A stretch of 64,000 nt of DNA, taken from positions 1-64,000 of the forward strand of contig CACHVD010000003.1 in the NCBI GenBank assembly GCA_902583265.1. The letters are read 5' to 3'. The stretch comes from an uncultured Prochlorococcus sp. Lineage in GTDB: Bacteria > Cyanobacteriota > Cyanobacteriia > PCC-6307 > Cyanobiaceae. The translations under genes were made by a program, and so were the position numbers. Within the stretch, counting starts at the first letter, position 1. Each line of letters opens with the position of its first letter. Below are positions 27,621 to 36,222 of the stretch, one piece after another. A model generated the notes under the pieces. It ran no database searches, was not told the origin of the DNA, and saw only the letters and a program-made list of their open reading frames with translations.

Positions 27621-28891
27621 CTCCTAACTCCAAGGGAGTTGAAATTCTTTCTATTGGAACAGAGCTACTCTTAGGAAATATTATCAATACAAATGCTCAA
27701 TGGATTTCTGAACAGTTATCTCAATTAGGCTTAAATCACTTTAGACAATCAACTGTCGGTGATAATTGTGATCGAATTATAAAAGTAATACAAGAAATAT
27801 CGAAAAGAAGTAATCTTCTAATTACAACTGGTGGCTTGGGACCCACCCCAGATGACTTAACTACTGAAGCAATAGCCAAATCTTTTAATGTATCTCTTTT
27901 TGAAAGACCCCTCTTATGGGATGAAATTAAACAAAAACTTTCATACTCAAAGCTCAAGGACGATTCCTCCAGCTTAAGGAAACAATGTTTCTTCCCAGAA
28001 AATGCTCAAATTATTAATAACCCCAGAGGCACTGCCCCAGGAATGATTTGGGAACCAGTAAAAGATTTTACTATCCTTACTTTCCCAGGAGTACCCAGTG
28101 AAATGAAAACTATGTGGGAAGAGACGGCGTATGATTTCATTAAAACCAAATTCTCAGATAATTATTCCTTTTTTTCAAATACTCTTAAATTTGCGGGTAT
28201 TGGAGAATCAAGCGTTGCTGAAAAAATTAATGATCTATTAAATCTTAAAAACCCTACCGTAGCTCCATATGCAAACTTAGGAGAGGTTAAACTCAGAATC
28301 ACCGCGCGAGCTAAGAATAACCTAGAAGCAAAAAATATAATTAAACCTATTAAAGAAAAATTAAAAAAAGATTTTTCAAAATTTATTTTTGGAGAGGATA
28401 ACGATACTCTTCCTAGCGTTTTAATAAAAGAATTAACCAAGAGGAACGAAACTATTGTTTTTGCTGAATCCTGCACCGGAGGCCTTCTATCATCATCACT
28501 AACCTCAATATCAGGCTCATCTCAAGTTTTTCAAGGTAGTATTGTTTCCTATAGTAATGAACTAAAAAATTCATTATTAAATATTTCTAGAGAAAAGCTT
28601 ACAAAATATGGAGCTGTTTCTGAAGAAGTTTGTGAGGCCATGGCAATTAATGTAAAAGAGAAATTAGGAGCAGATTGGGCAATAGCAATTAGTGGAATAG
28701 CTGGTCCTAAAGGAGGGAGTCAAGATAAACCGGTTGGACTTGTCTATATTTCAATTTCAGGACCGAATAATCATATAACTAATATAAAAAAACTATTTAA
28801 CTCAACACGAAATCGAATAGAAATTCAAAGACTAAGTGTAAATGTGTGTTTGAACAGCCTCCGATTAATCCTATTATCGAATAGTAAGTAA
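27617..28891 (+). CDS. cinA: CinA-like protein (competence/damage-inducible, NMN deamidase type)
   Basis: A two-domain protein of 424 residues. The N-terminal MoCF_biosynth-type domain ([37 protein letters not shown]) has pyrophosphatase activity in related proteins. The C-terminal CinA domain ([43 protein letters not shown]) carries nicotinamide-mononucleotide deamidase activity in studied homologues. It overlaps glyA by 4 bases. A role in NAD recycling is the most likely; the competence link is historical. Confidence 0.93.
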   Translation: MTPNSKGVEILSIGTELLLGNIINTNAQWISEQLSQLGLNHFRQSTVGDNCDRIIKVIQEISKRSNLLITTGGLGPTPDDLTTEAIAKSFNVSLFERPLLWDEIKQKLSYSKLKDDSSSLRKQCFFPENAQIINNPRGTAPGMIWEPVKDFTILTFPGVPSEMKTMWEETAYDFIKTKFSDNYSFFSNTLKFAGIGESSVAEKINDLLNLKNPTVAPYANLGEVKLRITARAKNNLEAKNIIKPIKEKLKKDFSKFIFGEDNDTLPSVLIKELTKRNETIVFAESCTGGLLSSSLTSISGSSQVFQGSIVSYSNELKNSLLNISREKLTKYGAVSEEVCEAMAINVKEKLGADWAIAISGIAGPKGGSQDKPVGLVYISISGPNNHITNIKKLFNSTRNRIEIQRLSVNVCLNSLRLILLSNSK

Positions 28892-28904
28892 CTATTTTTA
28901 CAAA

Positions 28905-30311
28905 TTGAGTCAAGATACCCTATTTGATAAAGTTTGGGATTTACATAAGGTTTCAAGTCTTCCTGGAGGCTCTGATCAAATATTTATTGGTCTTCACCTT
29001 ATCCATGAAGTCACGAGTCCTCAAGCATTTGGTGCTTTAAAGGACAAAAAATTAAAAGTAAAATTCCCTGATAGAACTGTTGCTACTGTTGATCATATTG
29101 TACCAACAGATAATCAGAGCAGGCCTTTCAAAGATAATCTCGCTGAACAGATGATTGAAACACTTGAGAAGAATTGCCTAGAACATAAAATAAGATTTTT
29201 TAATATTGGTAGTGGGAATCAAGGAATAGTTCATGTAGTAGCACCGGAATTAGGCCTAACTCAGCCAGGAATGACAATCGCTTGCGGAGATTCTCATACT
29301 TCAACTCATGGAGCTTTTGGGTCAATTGCTTTTGGTATAGGTACAAGTCAAGTAAGAGATGTTCTTGCTACCCAAACCTTAGCCATGAACAAATTGAAAG
29401 TGAGGCAGATTTGGTGTGACAATAAATTATCTAAGGGTGTTTATGCTAAGGATTTAGTCCTTCATATAATTAATAAACTTGGTGTAAAGGCAGGAGCAGG
29501 TTTTGCATATGAATTCGCAGGACCTGCTATACATGAATTATCAATGGAAGAAAGGATGACGATATGCAATATGTCTATTGAAGGAGGAGCAAGATGCGGC
29601 TACATCAACCCTGATGAAAAGACCTTTAGTTATATTAAAAATAAATTACATGCTCCAAAAAATGAGCATTGGGATAGAGCGCTTAGATGGTGGGAATCAT
29701 TAAAAAGCGATGAAAATTCAATTTATGATGACGTAATTAAATTAGATGCTTCTAAGGTAGAACCAACTGTAACCTGGGGGATTACTCCCGGCCAAAGTAT
29801 AAGCATTAATCAACAAATCCCTCTTTTAGATGAATTATCCCCAAATGATAAATTAGTTGCAGAAGAGGCTTATGAATATATGAGTTTCAAGCCTGGACAA
29901 TTAATAAAAGATACTCCTGTAGACGTTTGTTTCATAGGTAGTTGCACAAATGGAAGAATCAGTGACTTAAGAGTTGCAGCTAAAGTATTAAAAGGCAAAA
30001 AAGTATCCAAGAATGTCAAAGCATTTGCAGTTCCAGGTTCAGAAAAAGTAGCCACTAAAGCAAAACAAGAAGGTCTTGATCAGATATTTAAGGATTCTGG
30101 ATTTCAATGGAGAGAGCCTGGCTGCTCAATGTGTTTAGCAATGAATTCAGATAAGCTAATAGGTAATCAAGTTAGTGCTAGTTCTAGTAATAGAAATTTC
30201 AAGGGTCGGCAAGGATCTCCCAGTGGAAGAACACTGCTCATGAGTCCTGCAATGGTTGCTGCTGCTGCAATTAATGGCAAAGTCAGTGACGTTAGAGAAT
30301 TTATCAACTGA
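28905..30311 (+). CDS. leuC: 3-isopropylmalate dehydratase large subunit
   Basis: Leucine biosynthesis: isomerises 2- to 3-isopropylmalate with LeuD. It has 468 residues, aconitase superfamily. The 4Fe-4S cysteines are in FIGSCTNGR and [11 protein letters not shown]; other signatures are [21 protein letters not shown] and the C-terminal FKGRQG. The start is a TTG in a frame without a closer [16 protein letters not shown] is a conserved beginning, so the start is reliable. It overlaps leuD by one base. Confidence 0.97.
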   Translation: MSQDTLFDKVWDLHKVSSLPGGSDQIFIGLHLIHEVTSPQAFGALKDKKLKVKFPDRTVATVDHIVPTDNQSRPFKDNLAEQMIETLEKNCLEHKIRFFNIGSGNQGIVHVVAPELGLTQPGMTIACGDSHTSTHGAFGSIAFGIGTSQVRDVLATQTLAMNKLKVRQIWCDNKLSKGVYAKDLVLHIINKLGVKAGAGFAYEFAGPAIHELSMEERMTICNMSIEGGARCGYINPDEKTFSYIKNKLHAPKNEHWDRALRWWESLKSDENSIYDDVIKLDASKVEPTVTWGITPGQSISINQQIPLLDELSPNDKLVAEEAYEYMSFKPGQLIKDTPVDVCFIGSCTNGRISDLRVAAKVLKGKKVSKNVKAFAVPGSEKVATKAKQEGLDQIFKDSGFQWREPGCSMCLAMNSDKLIGNQVSASSSNRNFKGRQGSPSGRTLLMSPAMVAAAAINGKVSDVREFIN

Positions 30312-30931
30312 TGAAATCAGACTTTACCCCGCCAATTGGAAAAATTTCAAATATTAACGGGCAATGTATCTCATTGATTGGAAATGATATTGATACAGAT
30401 CGAATAATTCCAGCGCGTTTTTTGAAGTGTGTTAACTTTGATTCATTGGGTGAATCTGTTTTTGAGGACGATAGAAAAACTTTAAAAGGAAAGCATCCTT
30501 TTGATCTAGAGGAAAACAAAAATGCCTCAATACTAGTTGTTAATAGCAATTTTGGATGTGGTTCCAGCAGAGAACATGCCCCCCAAGCGCTTATGAGATG
30601 GGGTATAAAAGCAATCATAGGCGAGAGTTTCGCCGACATTTTTTACAGTAACTGTATTGCGATAGGAATTCCATGTTTTACGCTACCTAAAAAATCCATA
30701 GAAGAAATACAAAACTATTGCAATAATCAGTCTTTACTTTTAGAAATTGATCTTAAAAATTCATTAGCAAAATCAAAAGATTTAAATTTTGTTCTAGAAA
30801 TTAAAGAAAGTTCAAGAAAAATGTTTTTATCTGGAGAATGGGATGCTACAGCAACATTACTAGAAAATTCGATATTTATTGAAAGGAAGTCTAAAGAACT
30901 ACCTTATATAGAATTTGGTTATGACTTCTAA
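30311..30931 (+). CDS. leuD: 3-isopropylmalate dehydratase small subunit
   Basis: Swivel-domain partner of LeuC. It has 206 residues, typical length. Motifs: GNDIDTDRIIPARFLK near the N-terminus and NFGCGSSREHAPQALMRWG, which carries the substrate-contacting serine/arginine loop. The ATG overlaps the leuC TGA by one base, indicating translational coupling and equal supply of the two subunits. Confidence 0.97.
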   Translation: MKSDFTPPIGKISNINGQCISLIGNDIDTDRIIPARFLKCVNFDSLGESVFEDDRKTLKGKHPFDLEENKNASILVVNSNFGCGSSREHAPQALMRWGIKAIIGESFADIFYSNCIAIGIPCFTLPKKSIEEIQNYCNNQSLLLEIDLKNSLAKSKDLNFVLEIKESSRKMFLSGEWDATATLLENSIFIERKSKELPYIEFGYDF

Positions 30932-31013
30932 ATACTTTAAAGAAAAGATTTGTGGTCTATATATGTATATTCTTAATAATTAACTAACTTAATTAGATTT
31001 GGAAATACAATGA

Positions 31014-31142
31014 TTAATCCTGTGGACTTTCTAAATCCTTTCTATTAGGTGTCCTAGTAGGATCACTCGCTAAAAATCCGAATAGAAAGATTCCAACAAA
31101 GAAAAATACAATGGTGTATACAGAAATTTTTAGGGCAAGCAT
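31014..31142 (-). CDS. psbI: Photosystem II reaction centre protein I
   Basis: A 42-residue single-helix PSII subunit next to D1 that helps early assembly of the reaction centre. The product starts [20 protein letters not shown], has the conserved [16 protein letters not shown] stretch and ends with an acidic tail (LESPQD), diagnostic for PsbI. It stands on the minus strand convergent with leuD, about 100 bases downstream of psbN on the same strand. Confidence 0.95.
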
Positions 31143-31245
31143 GAAATTACGAGTGCTAACAGATTTATATCCTATTAAATTTATATTTAAATTATGGTAA
31201 AAGGTTTACTTTTTGTATTTTTGGAAAACTTTGAAATACTTTAAG

Positions 31246-31398
31246 CTAATCATCATGATCATCCCAAGGATCTGTAAGCTTTGCAGCTTTGGGACCAAAA
31301 GCAGTCCAAAGACCAAAACCTGTTAAAGCTAGAAGTACTGCGAGGATTGATACTGCCACAGAAACTGCAGGATCAGGAGCGGATGATAAAGTTTGCAT
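31246..31398 (-). CDS. psbN: PsbN protein (photosystem II assembly factor)
   Basis: A 50-residue single-helix thylakoid protein needed for PSII reaction-centre assembly and repair rather than a stable subunit. The product reads AVSVAVSILAVLLALTGFGL for the helix, then WTAFGPKAAKLTDPWDDHDD at the C-terminus, the classic PsbN ending. It is divergent from psbH with an 80-base gap, so both promoters must lie in that gap. Confidence 0.95.
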   Translation of the reverse strand: MQTLSSAPDPAVSVAVSILAVLLALTGFGLWTAFGPKAAKLTDPWDDHDD

Positions 31399-31478
31399 CA
31401 ATTTTGCTAAGTTTGTAAACAATTTATGTATAAGTTCTTATACAATAACGAAATAATATTCGATTATGTGAATTCAAC

Positions 31479-31679
31479 ATGGGTCAAAAAACAGCCTTAG
31501 GAAATCTTTTAAAAGCAATTGGCAATTCAGGTCAAGGAAAAGTTGTACCTGGTTGGGGAGCAGTTCCTGTTATGACAGTCATAGGACTTCTACTTCTTAT
31601 TTTTTTAGTTATTCTTCTACAAATTTATAACCAATCCTTACTATTACAAGGTTTCTCAGTAGATTGGAACGGAAACTAA
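31479..31679 (+). CDS. psbH: Photosystem II phosphoprotein-type subunit H
   Basis: A 66-residue single-helix PSII core subunit located near CP47. The N-terminus [12 protein letters not shown] lacks the long plant phosphorylation extension; the conserved [12 protein letters not shown] precedes one membrane helix, then [10 protein letters not shown] on the lumen side. It is divergent from psbN. Downstream there is only a weak dyad, not a convincing terminator, before pth. Confidence 0.96.
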   Translation: MGQKTALGNLLKAIGNSGQGKVVPGWGAVPVMTVIGLLLLIFLVILLQIYNQSLLLQGFSVDWNGN

Positions 31680-31817
31680 GTTTCTGAAAGAATCTCAAGA
31701 TTTATCTTTTTTTTCAGAATATCTTAAATATACTATCTGGGATTTTGTTAGGATTTCATAGTGATATTTTATTTATATATTTATAATTCTCAATGAAAAG
31801 AGATTTAGAAATAAATT

Positions 31818-32420
31818 ATGAATGAAATATATTTAATTGGATTGGGAAATCCGGGTAAAAAGTACTCAAACAGTAGACATAACATAGGGTTTTTAGTACT
31901 TGAAAATCTCTCAAAAAAATATAATTCAAATTTTTTACTAAAGGATAAACTTAAAAGCTCTTGCTCAGAATTTAAAATCAACAACTCCACTTACAGATTA
32001 TTTTTACCTAATACGTTTATGAATAATAGTGGTGATGCTGTCCGAGCAATAGTAGATTGGTACAAAATTAATTTAAATCAGATTTTCATAATAGTCGATG
32101 ATAAAGATCTTCCCCTTGGAAAAATAAGATTCAGAAAAAAAGGAAGCTCAGGTGGGCATAATGGGCTTAAAAGTATCATCGAAAAATTGCAAACTCATGA
32201 TTTCAATAGAATAAGAATAGGTATTGGATCGCCTTCATCAAATAAAGGAATAAAGAATTTCAATACTATTTCTCATGTATTAGGAAATATTTCTCTTGAA
32301 GAAAAATTAATCTTGGATAAAGTTTATAAACGGGTAATAGAGTCACTTGAACAAATAAATATTAAAAAAGAAGAACACATAATGAATGAATTAAATTCTT
32401 TTAAACAAGATCAAATTTAA
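31818..32420 (+). CDS. pth: Peptidyl-tRNA hydrolase
   Basis: Recycles tRNA by cleaving drop-off peptidyl-tRNA. It has 200 residues. The N-terminal GLGNPGKKYSNSRHNIGF carries the catalytic His; NTFMNNSGDAV and DDKDLPLGKIRFRKKGSSGGHNGLKS are the other signatures. The DUF3146 gene follows after 3 bases, indicating one transcript. Confidence 0.97.
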   Translation: MNEIYLIGLGNPGKKYSNSRHNIGFLVLENLSKKYNSNFLLKDKLKSSCSEFKINNSTYRLFLPNTFMNNSGDAVRAIVDWYKINLNQIFIIVDDKDLPLGKIRFRKKGSSGGHNGLKSIIEKLQTHDFNRIRIGIGSPSSNKGIKNFNTISHVLGNISLEEKLILDKVYKRVIESLEQINIKKEEHIMNELNSFKQDQI

Positions 32421-32423
32421 AAA

Positions 32424-32681
32424 ATGAGATCAAAACCAGAAACAATAGCTCATTTAAATGTTAAAGAATATTGCTTTTCAAAAAAGCAAATTAAGGGAGT
32501 TGTGGAAGCTAGTCAGTTTAAATGGACTTTTACATGGTCTTTTAATAAAGGTTTATTATTCGTAAAACCGCCTTTGGGCAAAGCATTAATTGAGGATGCC
32601 TTATTAAGATTTTTATTGAAAAAAGATTATGAACTAGAGGCAGGTAATGAATATAAGTTCACTATTTCAGCCAAGTTTTAA
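32424..32681 (+). CDS. DUF3146 family protein (cyanobacterial)
   Basis: An 85-residue soluble protein. Its pattern, QFKWTFTWSFNKGLLFVKPPLGKALIEDALLRFL followed by a YELEAGNEY segment in broad terms, matches DUF3146, a small family restricted to cyanobacteria with no known role. It starts 3 bases after pth and its last 20 bases overlap the convergent RNase H-fold gene. Confidence 0.8.
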   Translation: MRSKPETIAHLNVKEYCFSKKQIKGVVEASQFKWTFTWSFNKGLLFVKPPLGKALIEDALLRFLLKKDYELEAGNEYKFTISAKF

Positions 32682-33099
32682 AGTCTATATTTTGATTCAA
32701 AGAAAATTTTATTTTGCAATAATCCTCTAAAATTATCAATGCTGATATCGCATCAAGATTTTTATTAAGGATAAAAATCTCCCTAGGTAATAACACATTC
32801 AATCCGCTAATTGGAAAAAGTTCGAAATATCTTGATTTTGCTCTGAAAGAAGTATTTTTTTCTTCAAAAATTATTATTTCTTTTTTAAAGAAATCGATTT
32901 TTTTGATAATCTCTCTACTGGTTGTACCATTGCCAATTATGATTTTTGATATATTTTCAAAAGTGTTTAGATTTCTAACGTAACCCTCAAGTAATTCACT
33001 TTTAAGAACGATAGCCTCATAAACTTTTTTTTCACTTATTTCAGCTAAAACTATTCCACATTTACTTTTTCCAGGATCAATACTTATTACTTTGGCCAT
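32662..33099 (-). CDS. RuvC/YqgF-like RNase H-fold protein
   Basis: A 145-residue protein with an RNase H-like start (KVISIDPGKSKCGIVLAE; D8 would be the first metal-binding residue), a second acidic position near FEEKNTSFRAKSRYFELFP and a third in DAISALIILEDY. This is the layout of Holliday-junction resolvase-like and YqgF-type nucleases; the specific activity is not certain. Its start is directly adjacent (no gap) to the end of the DUF3084 gene upstream, implying tight co-expression. Its 3' end overlaps the DUF3146 gene by 20 bases. Confidence 0.72.
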   Translation of the reverse strand: MAKVISIDPGKSKCGIVLAEISEKKVYEAIVLKSELLEGYVRNLNTFENISKIIIGNGTTSREIIKKIDFFKKEIIIFEEKNTSFRAKSRYFELFPISGLNVLLPREIFILNKNLDAISALIILEDYCKIKFSLNQNIDFKTWLK

Positions 33100-34065
33100 T
33101 TAAGAAGCTATCTTTAAAATATTAATTTCAACAACTATAGGTTCTGCAGTTTTACTATCTCTTAGAGATACTACTTCTAACTTGAATTTTATATTTCGAT
33201 TGTCTTTAAGAAAGTCTCTAATTTTTTTGACAAAATTTCCATTAGTATTAATTTCATTAACTTGTGATCCTCTTAATTTAATTTCATCCCTTGTTTCTCT
33301 AAGGAGTGCTTGAATTTTTAAATTTATAGACTTAATATTCAAATCTTTTTCCCCAAAAATAGAACTTGTAATCACATCTCCTTTTTTGACTATAAATTGA
33401 TTAACTAATAAATCAGGTGATACAAAAACATAATTATCCCCTTTTAAAACATTTGTTGCTGATTTAATTAATAAAATCCAGTTGCCACCCTTGGTCGCTA
33501 CAGTTTCAATTTTTGTAATATCACTAGGTCTCCACAAAAGAATATTTTTTGATTCTTTATTACTAGGTATAACAATTTTCCGAACATATTTATCAGCTTT
33601 ATTATAGATTTTTGCTAGTTCTAATTTTATATTTGAACTAGAATTAATCTCCGCAATAAATAAAGTTTGTCCTCTTTTAATAACAATATTCCCTCTCCTA
33701 AATTCATTAATATTATTTTTTAATTGATTTAATTCTTTTTCTTTTTGAAAAATTTTACTTTCAAGTTTCTTTCTTTCTTCTTGCAAAGGTACAAGGGCCT
33801 TTTTACTTTCATCTAAAGTTCTTTGCAAAAAAGGAATATCAACAAAAAGTCTTTGCCTAAATTCTTCACTAACCAAAATCAACAACCCTATTGATATCGA
33901 ACTGATAAACCCACCAGTTATTACAGTTATTATGGTTGCTGTTTTCTTTGGTCTTAACTTTAGGATACTAAATCTTGCTTTACCAATCTTTGTACCAAGA
34001 AGATCCCCGAACGGTGCGATTAATCCACCGAGTAATATTAGAAAAACGATTAAAATCCAAGCCAC
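33100..34065 (-). CDS. DUF3084 family membrane protein with coiled coil
   Basis: A 321-residue protein. The first ~70 residues hold two hydrophobic segments (WILIVFLILLGGLIAPFGDL and TVITGGFISSISIGLLILV) separated by the conserved KARFSILKLRPKKTA. A coiled coil rich in K/E and L follows at about residues 80-130. The rest is a soluble beta-rich region. The layout and motif match DUF3084, found in cyanobacteria and some other bacteria with unknown function. It abuts the RuvC-like gene with no intergenic base and lies 39 bases after ntcA on the same strand, so it may be part of an ntcA transcript. Confidence 0.82.
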   Translation of the reverse strand: MAWILIVFLILLGGLIAPFGDLLGTKIGKARFSILKLRPKKTATIITVITGGFISSISIGLLILVSEEFRQRLFVDIPFLQRTLDESKKALVPLQEERKKLESKIFQKEKELNQLKNNINEFRRGNIVIKRGQTLFIAEINSSSNIKLELAKIYNKADKYVRKIVIPSNKESKNILLWRPSDITKIETVATKGGNWILLIKSATNVLKGDNYVFVSPDLLVNQFIVKKGDVITSSIFGEKDLNIKSINLKIQALLRETRDEIKLRGSQVNEINTNGNFVKKIRDFLKDNRNIKFKLEVVSLRDSKTAEPIVVEINILKIAS

Positions 34066-34104
34066 AGTATTTCACTTGCTCGATACATCATAGTTAATGA
34101 TGAA

Positions 34105-34839
34105 TCAATTAAATCTTTTTGCAAGAGCTATTGGGTCAAACACTGTGATCTTTTTTCTTTCAATAGTAAGGAGTCCGGAATCCTTTAAATCGCCCAATAA
34201 TCTGGTAATCGTTACTCTTGTTGAGCCAATAGCCTCAGCAATAGCTTGATGTGAAAGTCTTAGATCTATTGTAATACCTTTTTCACTTGCAACACCAAAG
34301 TCTCTACAAAGAACCATTAAAAAACTTACCAAACGAGAAGACATATCTCTATGGGTAAGAGTTTCTATCATTGTTTCTGTCTGTAGGATCCTACTTGAAA
34401 GACCCTGCAACAATAGTAGTCCAACTGATGCATCTTCCTCTATTGCTCTTAAAACAGAATTCGCAGGAGCTGTTATCATTTCAACTCTTGTGAACGCTAT
34501 GGCATGATAAAAACGATCGGATCTATGACCTGTTAAAAGAGATAAAACACCAAAAAGACTATTCTCTCTTAAAAGAGCAACAGTTATCTCTTCACCTGAT
34601 TCATACACCCTTGACAACCTTACCGCGCCTCTTCTTATAAGATAAACTCGCTCTGCAGGATCACCTGGGAAAAATATTGTTTTAGATCTCTCAACCATTT
34701 CTGTGCTTGCACCCTCTAGACCTTTAATTACTTCCATTAAAGTTCTATTGATTGGAAAACGTTCTCCAACAGAGCTAATTTTACTTTGTCCGGACTGTTG
34801 CGAACTAAAGCTGCTGAATCCTCTAGAAGCAGGTATCAT
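34105..34839 (-). CDS. ntcA: Global nitrogen regulator NtcA (CRP family)
   Basis: Transcription factor that senses 2-oxoglutarate and activates nitrogen-acquisition genes. It has 244 residues. The CRP-like effector domain shows [19 protein letters not shown] and [12 protein letters not shown]. The helix-turn-helix is [20 protein letters not shown] at about residues 195-214, the NtcA-type recognition helix, and the C-terminus ends [11 protein letters not shown]. The N-terminal ~20 residues are a disordered Ser/Gln stretch. A near-consensus NtcA site and -10 box lie upstream (34860-34901), indicating autoregulation. A site of the same kind controls amt1 in this window. Confidence 0.98.
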   Translation of the reverse strand: MIPASRGFSSFSSQQSGQSKISSVGERFPINRTLMEVIKGLEGASTEMVERSKTIFFPGDPAERVYLIRRGAVRLSRVYESGEEITVALLRENSLFGVLSLLTGHRSDRFYHAIAFTRVEMITAPANSVLRAIEEDASVGLLLLQGLSSRILQTETMIETLTHRDMSSRLVSFLMVLCRDFGVASEKGITIDLRLSHQAIAEAIGSTRVTITRLLGDLKDSGLLTIERKKITVFDPIALAKRFN

Positions 34840-34859
34840 AAATATTCTTAATATTAAAA

Positions 34860-34901
34860 AATTTAAGAAGACACCTCAAAATATCTTGTATCAACAGTAA
34901 C
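34860..34901 (-). promoter_or_regulatory. NtcA-type promoter of ntcA (autoregulation)
   Basis: At 34888-34901 the plus strand reads GTA-N8-AAC, one mismatch from GTA-N8-TAC, within a wider TGT...ACA frame. On the minus strand, towards ntcA, the intact TAC half is followed after exactly 22 bases by TAAATT (34865-34860), a TAN3T -10 box. This is the geometry of an NtcA-activated promoter and predicts a leader of only about 12-15 bases. Site and spacing are seen; autoregulation is inferred and is known for ntcA in other cyanobacteria. Confidence 0.75.
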
Positions 34902-34977
34902 AATTTTCAATTTTTTTTCTTTTCTCTATAAACTTCGCTAGATAAGTTTAAATCTACCAAATCTTTTTTAAGTAAAA

Positions 34978-35019
34978 TTACACTATATGCAGTGTAAATA
35001 AAATCAAATTATACTGCAT
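34978..35019. repeat. Overlapping inverted repeats between ntcA and the CobO-like gene
   Basis: Two inverted repeats share one arm. The first is TTACACT (34978-34984), six bases, AGTGTAA (34991-34997), a perfect seven-base dyad. The second is ATGCAGTGTAA (34987-34997), eleven bases, TTATACTGCAT (35009-35019), matching at 10 of 11 positions. They end 22 bases before the CobO-like start. They could be operator half-sites for a dimeric regulator or alternative RNA hairpins. They do not have NtcA site polarity. Confidence 0.6.
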
Positions 35020-35041
35020 GTAGAAAAGAAATTTAAAAATA

Positions 35042-35623
35042 ATGGTAAACAGTTCAACTAGTAAATATTCCAAGGGTGATCTTGATGTTGTAAATATAAA
35101 TACTGCTAACAAAATAAACTTAGAAAAATTTACACAAAACGGACAAATCCAAATTTATCAATCTCCCTATAGAGGAAGTTATTCCTCTATTATCAGAGAT
35201 TCCCTAAGAAATGCAGCGCTTGGTAAAAAAGTACTTTTAATACAATTTATGAAAGGAGGAGTTAACCAAGGGATTGCTAATTCAGTAAAGCTTTGTGGTA
35301 ATTTAACTTGGGTAAGATCATCAAATTCCTTTGATCAATATAATTCTGAAGAAATTGAAAATAATGAAAATTTAAAGGAATCTATTTTTGAATCTACTAG
35401 GGAATTATGGAATTTTTGTAAAAAAGAATTACTTTCAGGTGAGAATGATCAAATCATACTTGATGAAATTTTTCTTGCTATTGAGATGAAAATTATCGAT
35501 AAGGATGATTTGATTTCAACACTTGAAAACCGATTTATATCAGGAGATGTAATCCTTACTGGTACATGTATTCCTAAAGATCTATTATTGATGGCCAATC
35601 AAATTACTGAACTTCGCTCATAA
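35042..35623 (+). CDS. CobO/CobA-type corrinoid adenosyltransferase homologue with degenerate P-loop
   Basis: A 193-residue protein of the CobA/CobO ATP:corrinoid adenosyltransferase fold. The C-terminal half matches well (QIILDEIFLAIEMKIID, DVILTGTCIPKDLLLMANQITELRS), and KVLLIQFMKGG matches the strand after the P-loop. However, the Walker A region, expected as GxxxxGKS/T, reads SPYRGSYSS at about 41-49 with neither the usual glycines nor the lysine. ATP use may therefore be altered or lost. It heads a cobO-like/dcd/thyX run (gaps of 4 and 1 bases). A cobalamin role is inferred from the fold only. Confidence 0.72.
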   Translation: MVNSSTSKYSKGDLDVVNINTANKINLEKFTQNGQIQIYQSPYRGSYSSIIRDSLRNAALGKKVLLIQFMKGGVNQGIANSVKLCGNLTWVRSSNSFDQYNSEEIENNENLKESIFESTRELWNFCKKELLSGENDQIILDEIFLAIEMKIIDKDDLISTLENRFISGDVILTGTCIPKDLLLMANQITELRS

Positions 35624-35627
35624 AAAA

Positions 35628-36221
35628 ATGCTTAAAAATGATCTCTGGATAAATCAAAAAGCATCTGAAGGGATGATAAATCCCTTCCAATCAAATTTGG
35701 TGAGGCATCTTGAGCCTGATAATAAACAAAAGCCGGTTTTGAGTTATGGATGTTCCTCTTATGGCTATGATTTAAGGCTCTCATCAAAAGAATTCCTAAT
35801 TTTTAGACATATTCCTGGCACTGTGATGAACCCTAAAAAGTTCAATCCTAAAAATTTAGAAAAAACTGTTCTTCATCATGATGATTATGGTGATTTTTTT
35901 ATTCTTCCCGCTCACTCCTATGGTTTAGGGGTGGCTCTTGAAAAAATGAAAGTGCCAGAAAATATAACTGTAATATGTATAGGTAAAAGCACATATGCAA
36001 GACTAGGGATCATAGTTAATACAACGCCAGCAGAAGCAGGATGGGAAGGCCACTTAACATTAGAGTTCAGTAATAGTTCGGGTGCAGATTGTAGAATTTA
36101 TGCTAACGAGGGTATCTGTCAACTACTCTTTTTTGAGGGTGATCCTTGCTCTACAACATATGAAGATAGAAAAGGTAAATATCAAAATCAACCAGAGAAA
36201 GTAACTTTAGCAAAGATCTAA
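35628..36221 (+). CDS. dcd: dCTP deaminase
   Basis: Deaminates dCTP to dUTP, the source of dUMP for thymidylate synthesis. It has 197 residues, typical length. Motifs: CSSYGYDLRLS, the nucleotide-binding GKSTYARLGIIVNTTPAEAG and GWEGHLTLEFSN with the catalytic Glu region. It sits 4 bases after the CobO-like gene and 1 base before thyX, which uses the product of this pathway. Confidence 0.96.
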   Translation: MLKNDLWINQKASEGMINPFQSNLVRHLEPDNKQKPVLSYGCSSYGYDLRLSSKEFLIFRHIPGTVMNPKKFNPKNLEKTVLHHDDYGDFFILPAHSYGLGVALEKMKVPENITVICIGKSTYARLGIIVNTTPAEAGWEGHLTLEFSNSSGADCRIYANEGICQLLFFEGDPCSTTYEDRKGKYQNQPEKVTLAKI

Positions 36222-36222
36222 A

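Noticed and set aside
28162..28476. 104-residue minus-strand ORF antisense to cinA
   Set aside because: Shadow of the cinA frame; composition is typical of antisense translation.
30304..30639. 111-residue minus-strand ORF antisense to leuD
   Set aside because: Shadow of the leuC/leuD junction; no independent support.
31682..31719. Inverted repeat TTCTGAAA/TTTCAGAA after psbH as a terminator
   Set aside because: The loop is 22 bases and the T run lies inside the loop, not after the stem; not a normal intrinsic terminator.
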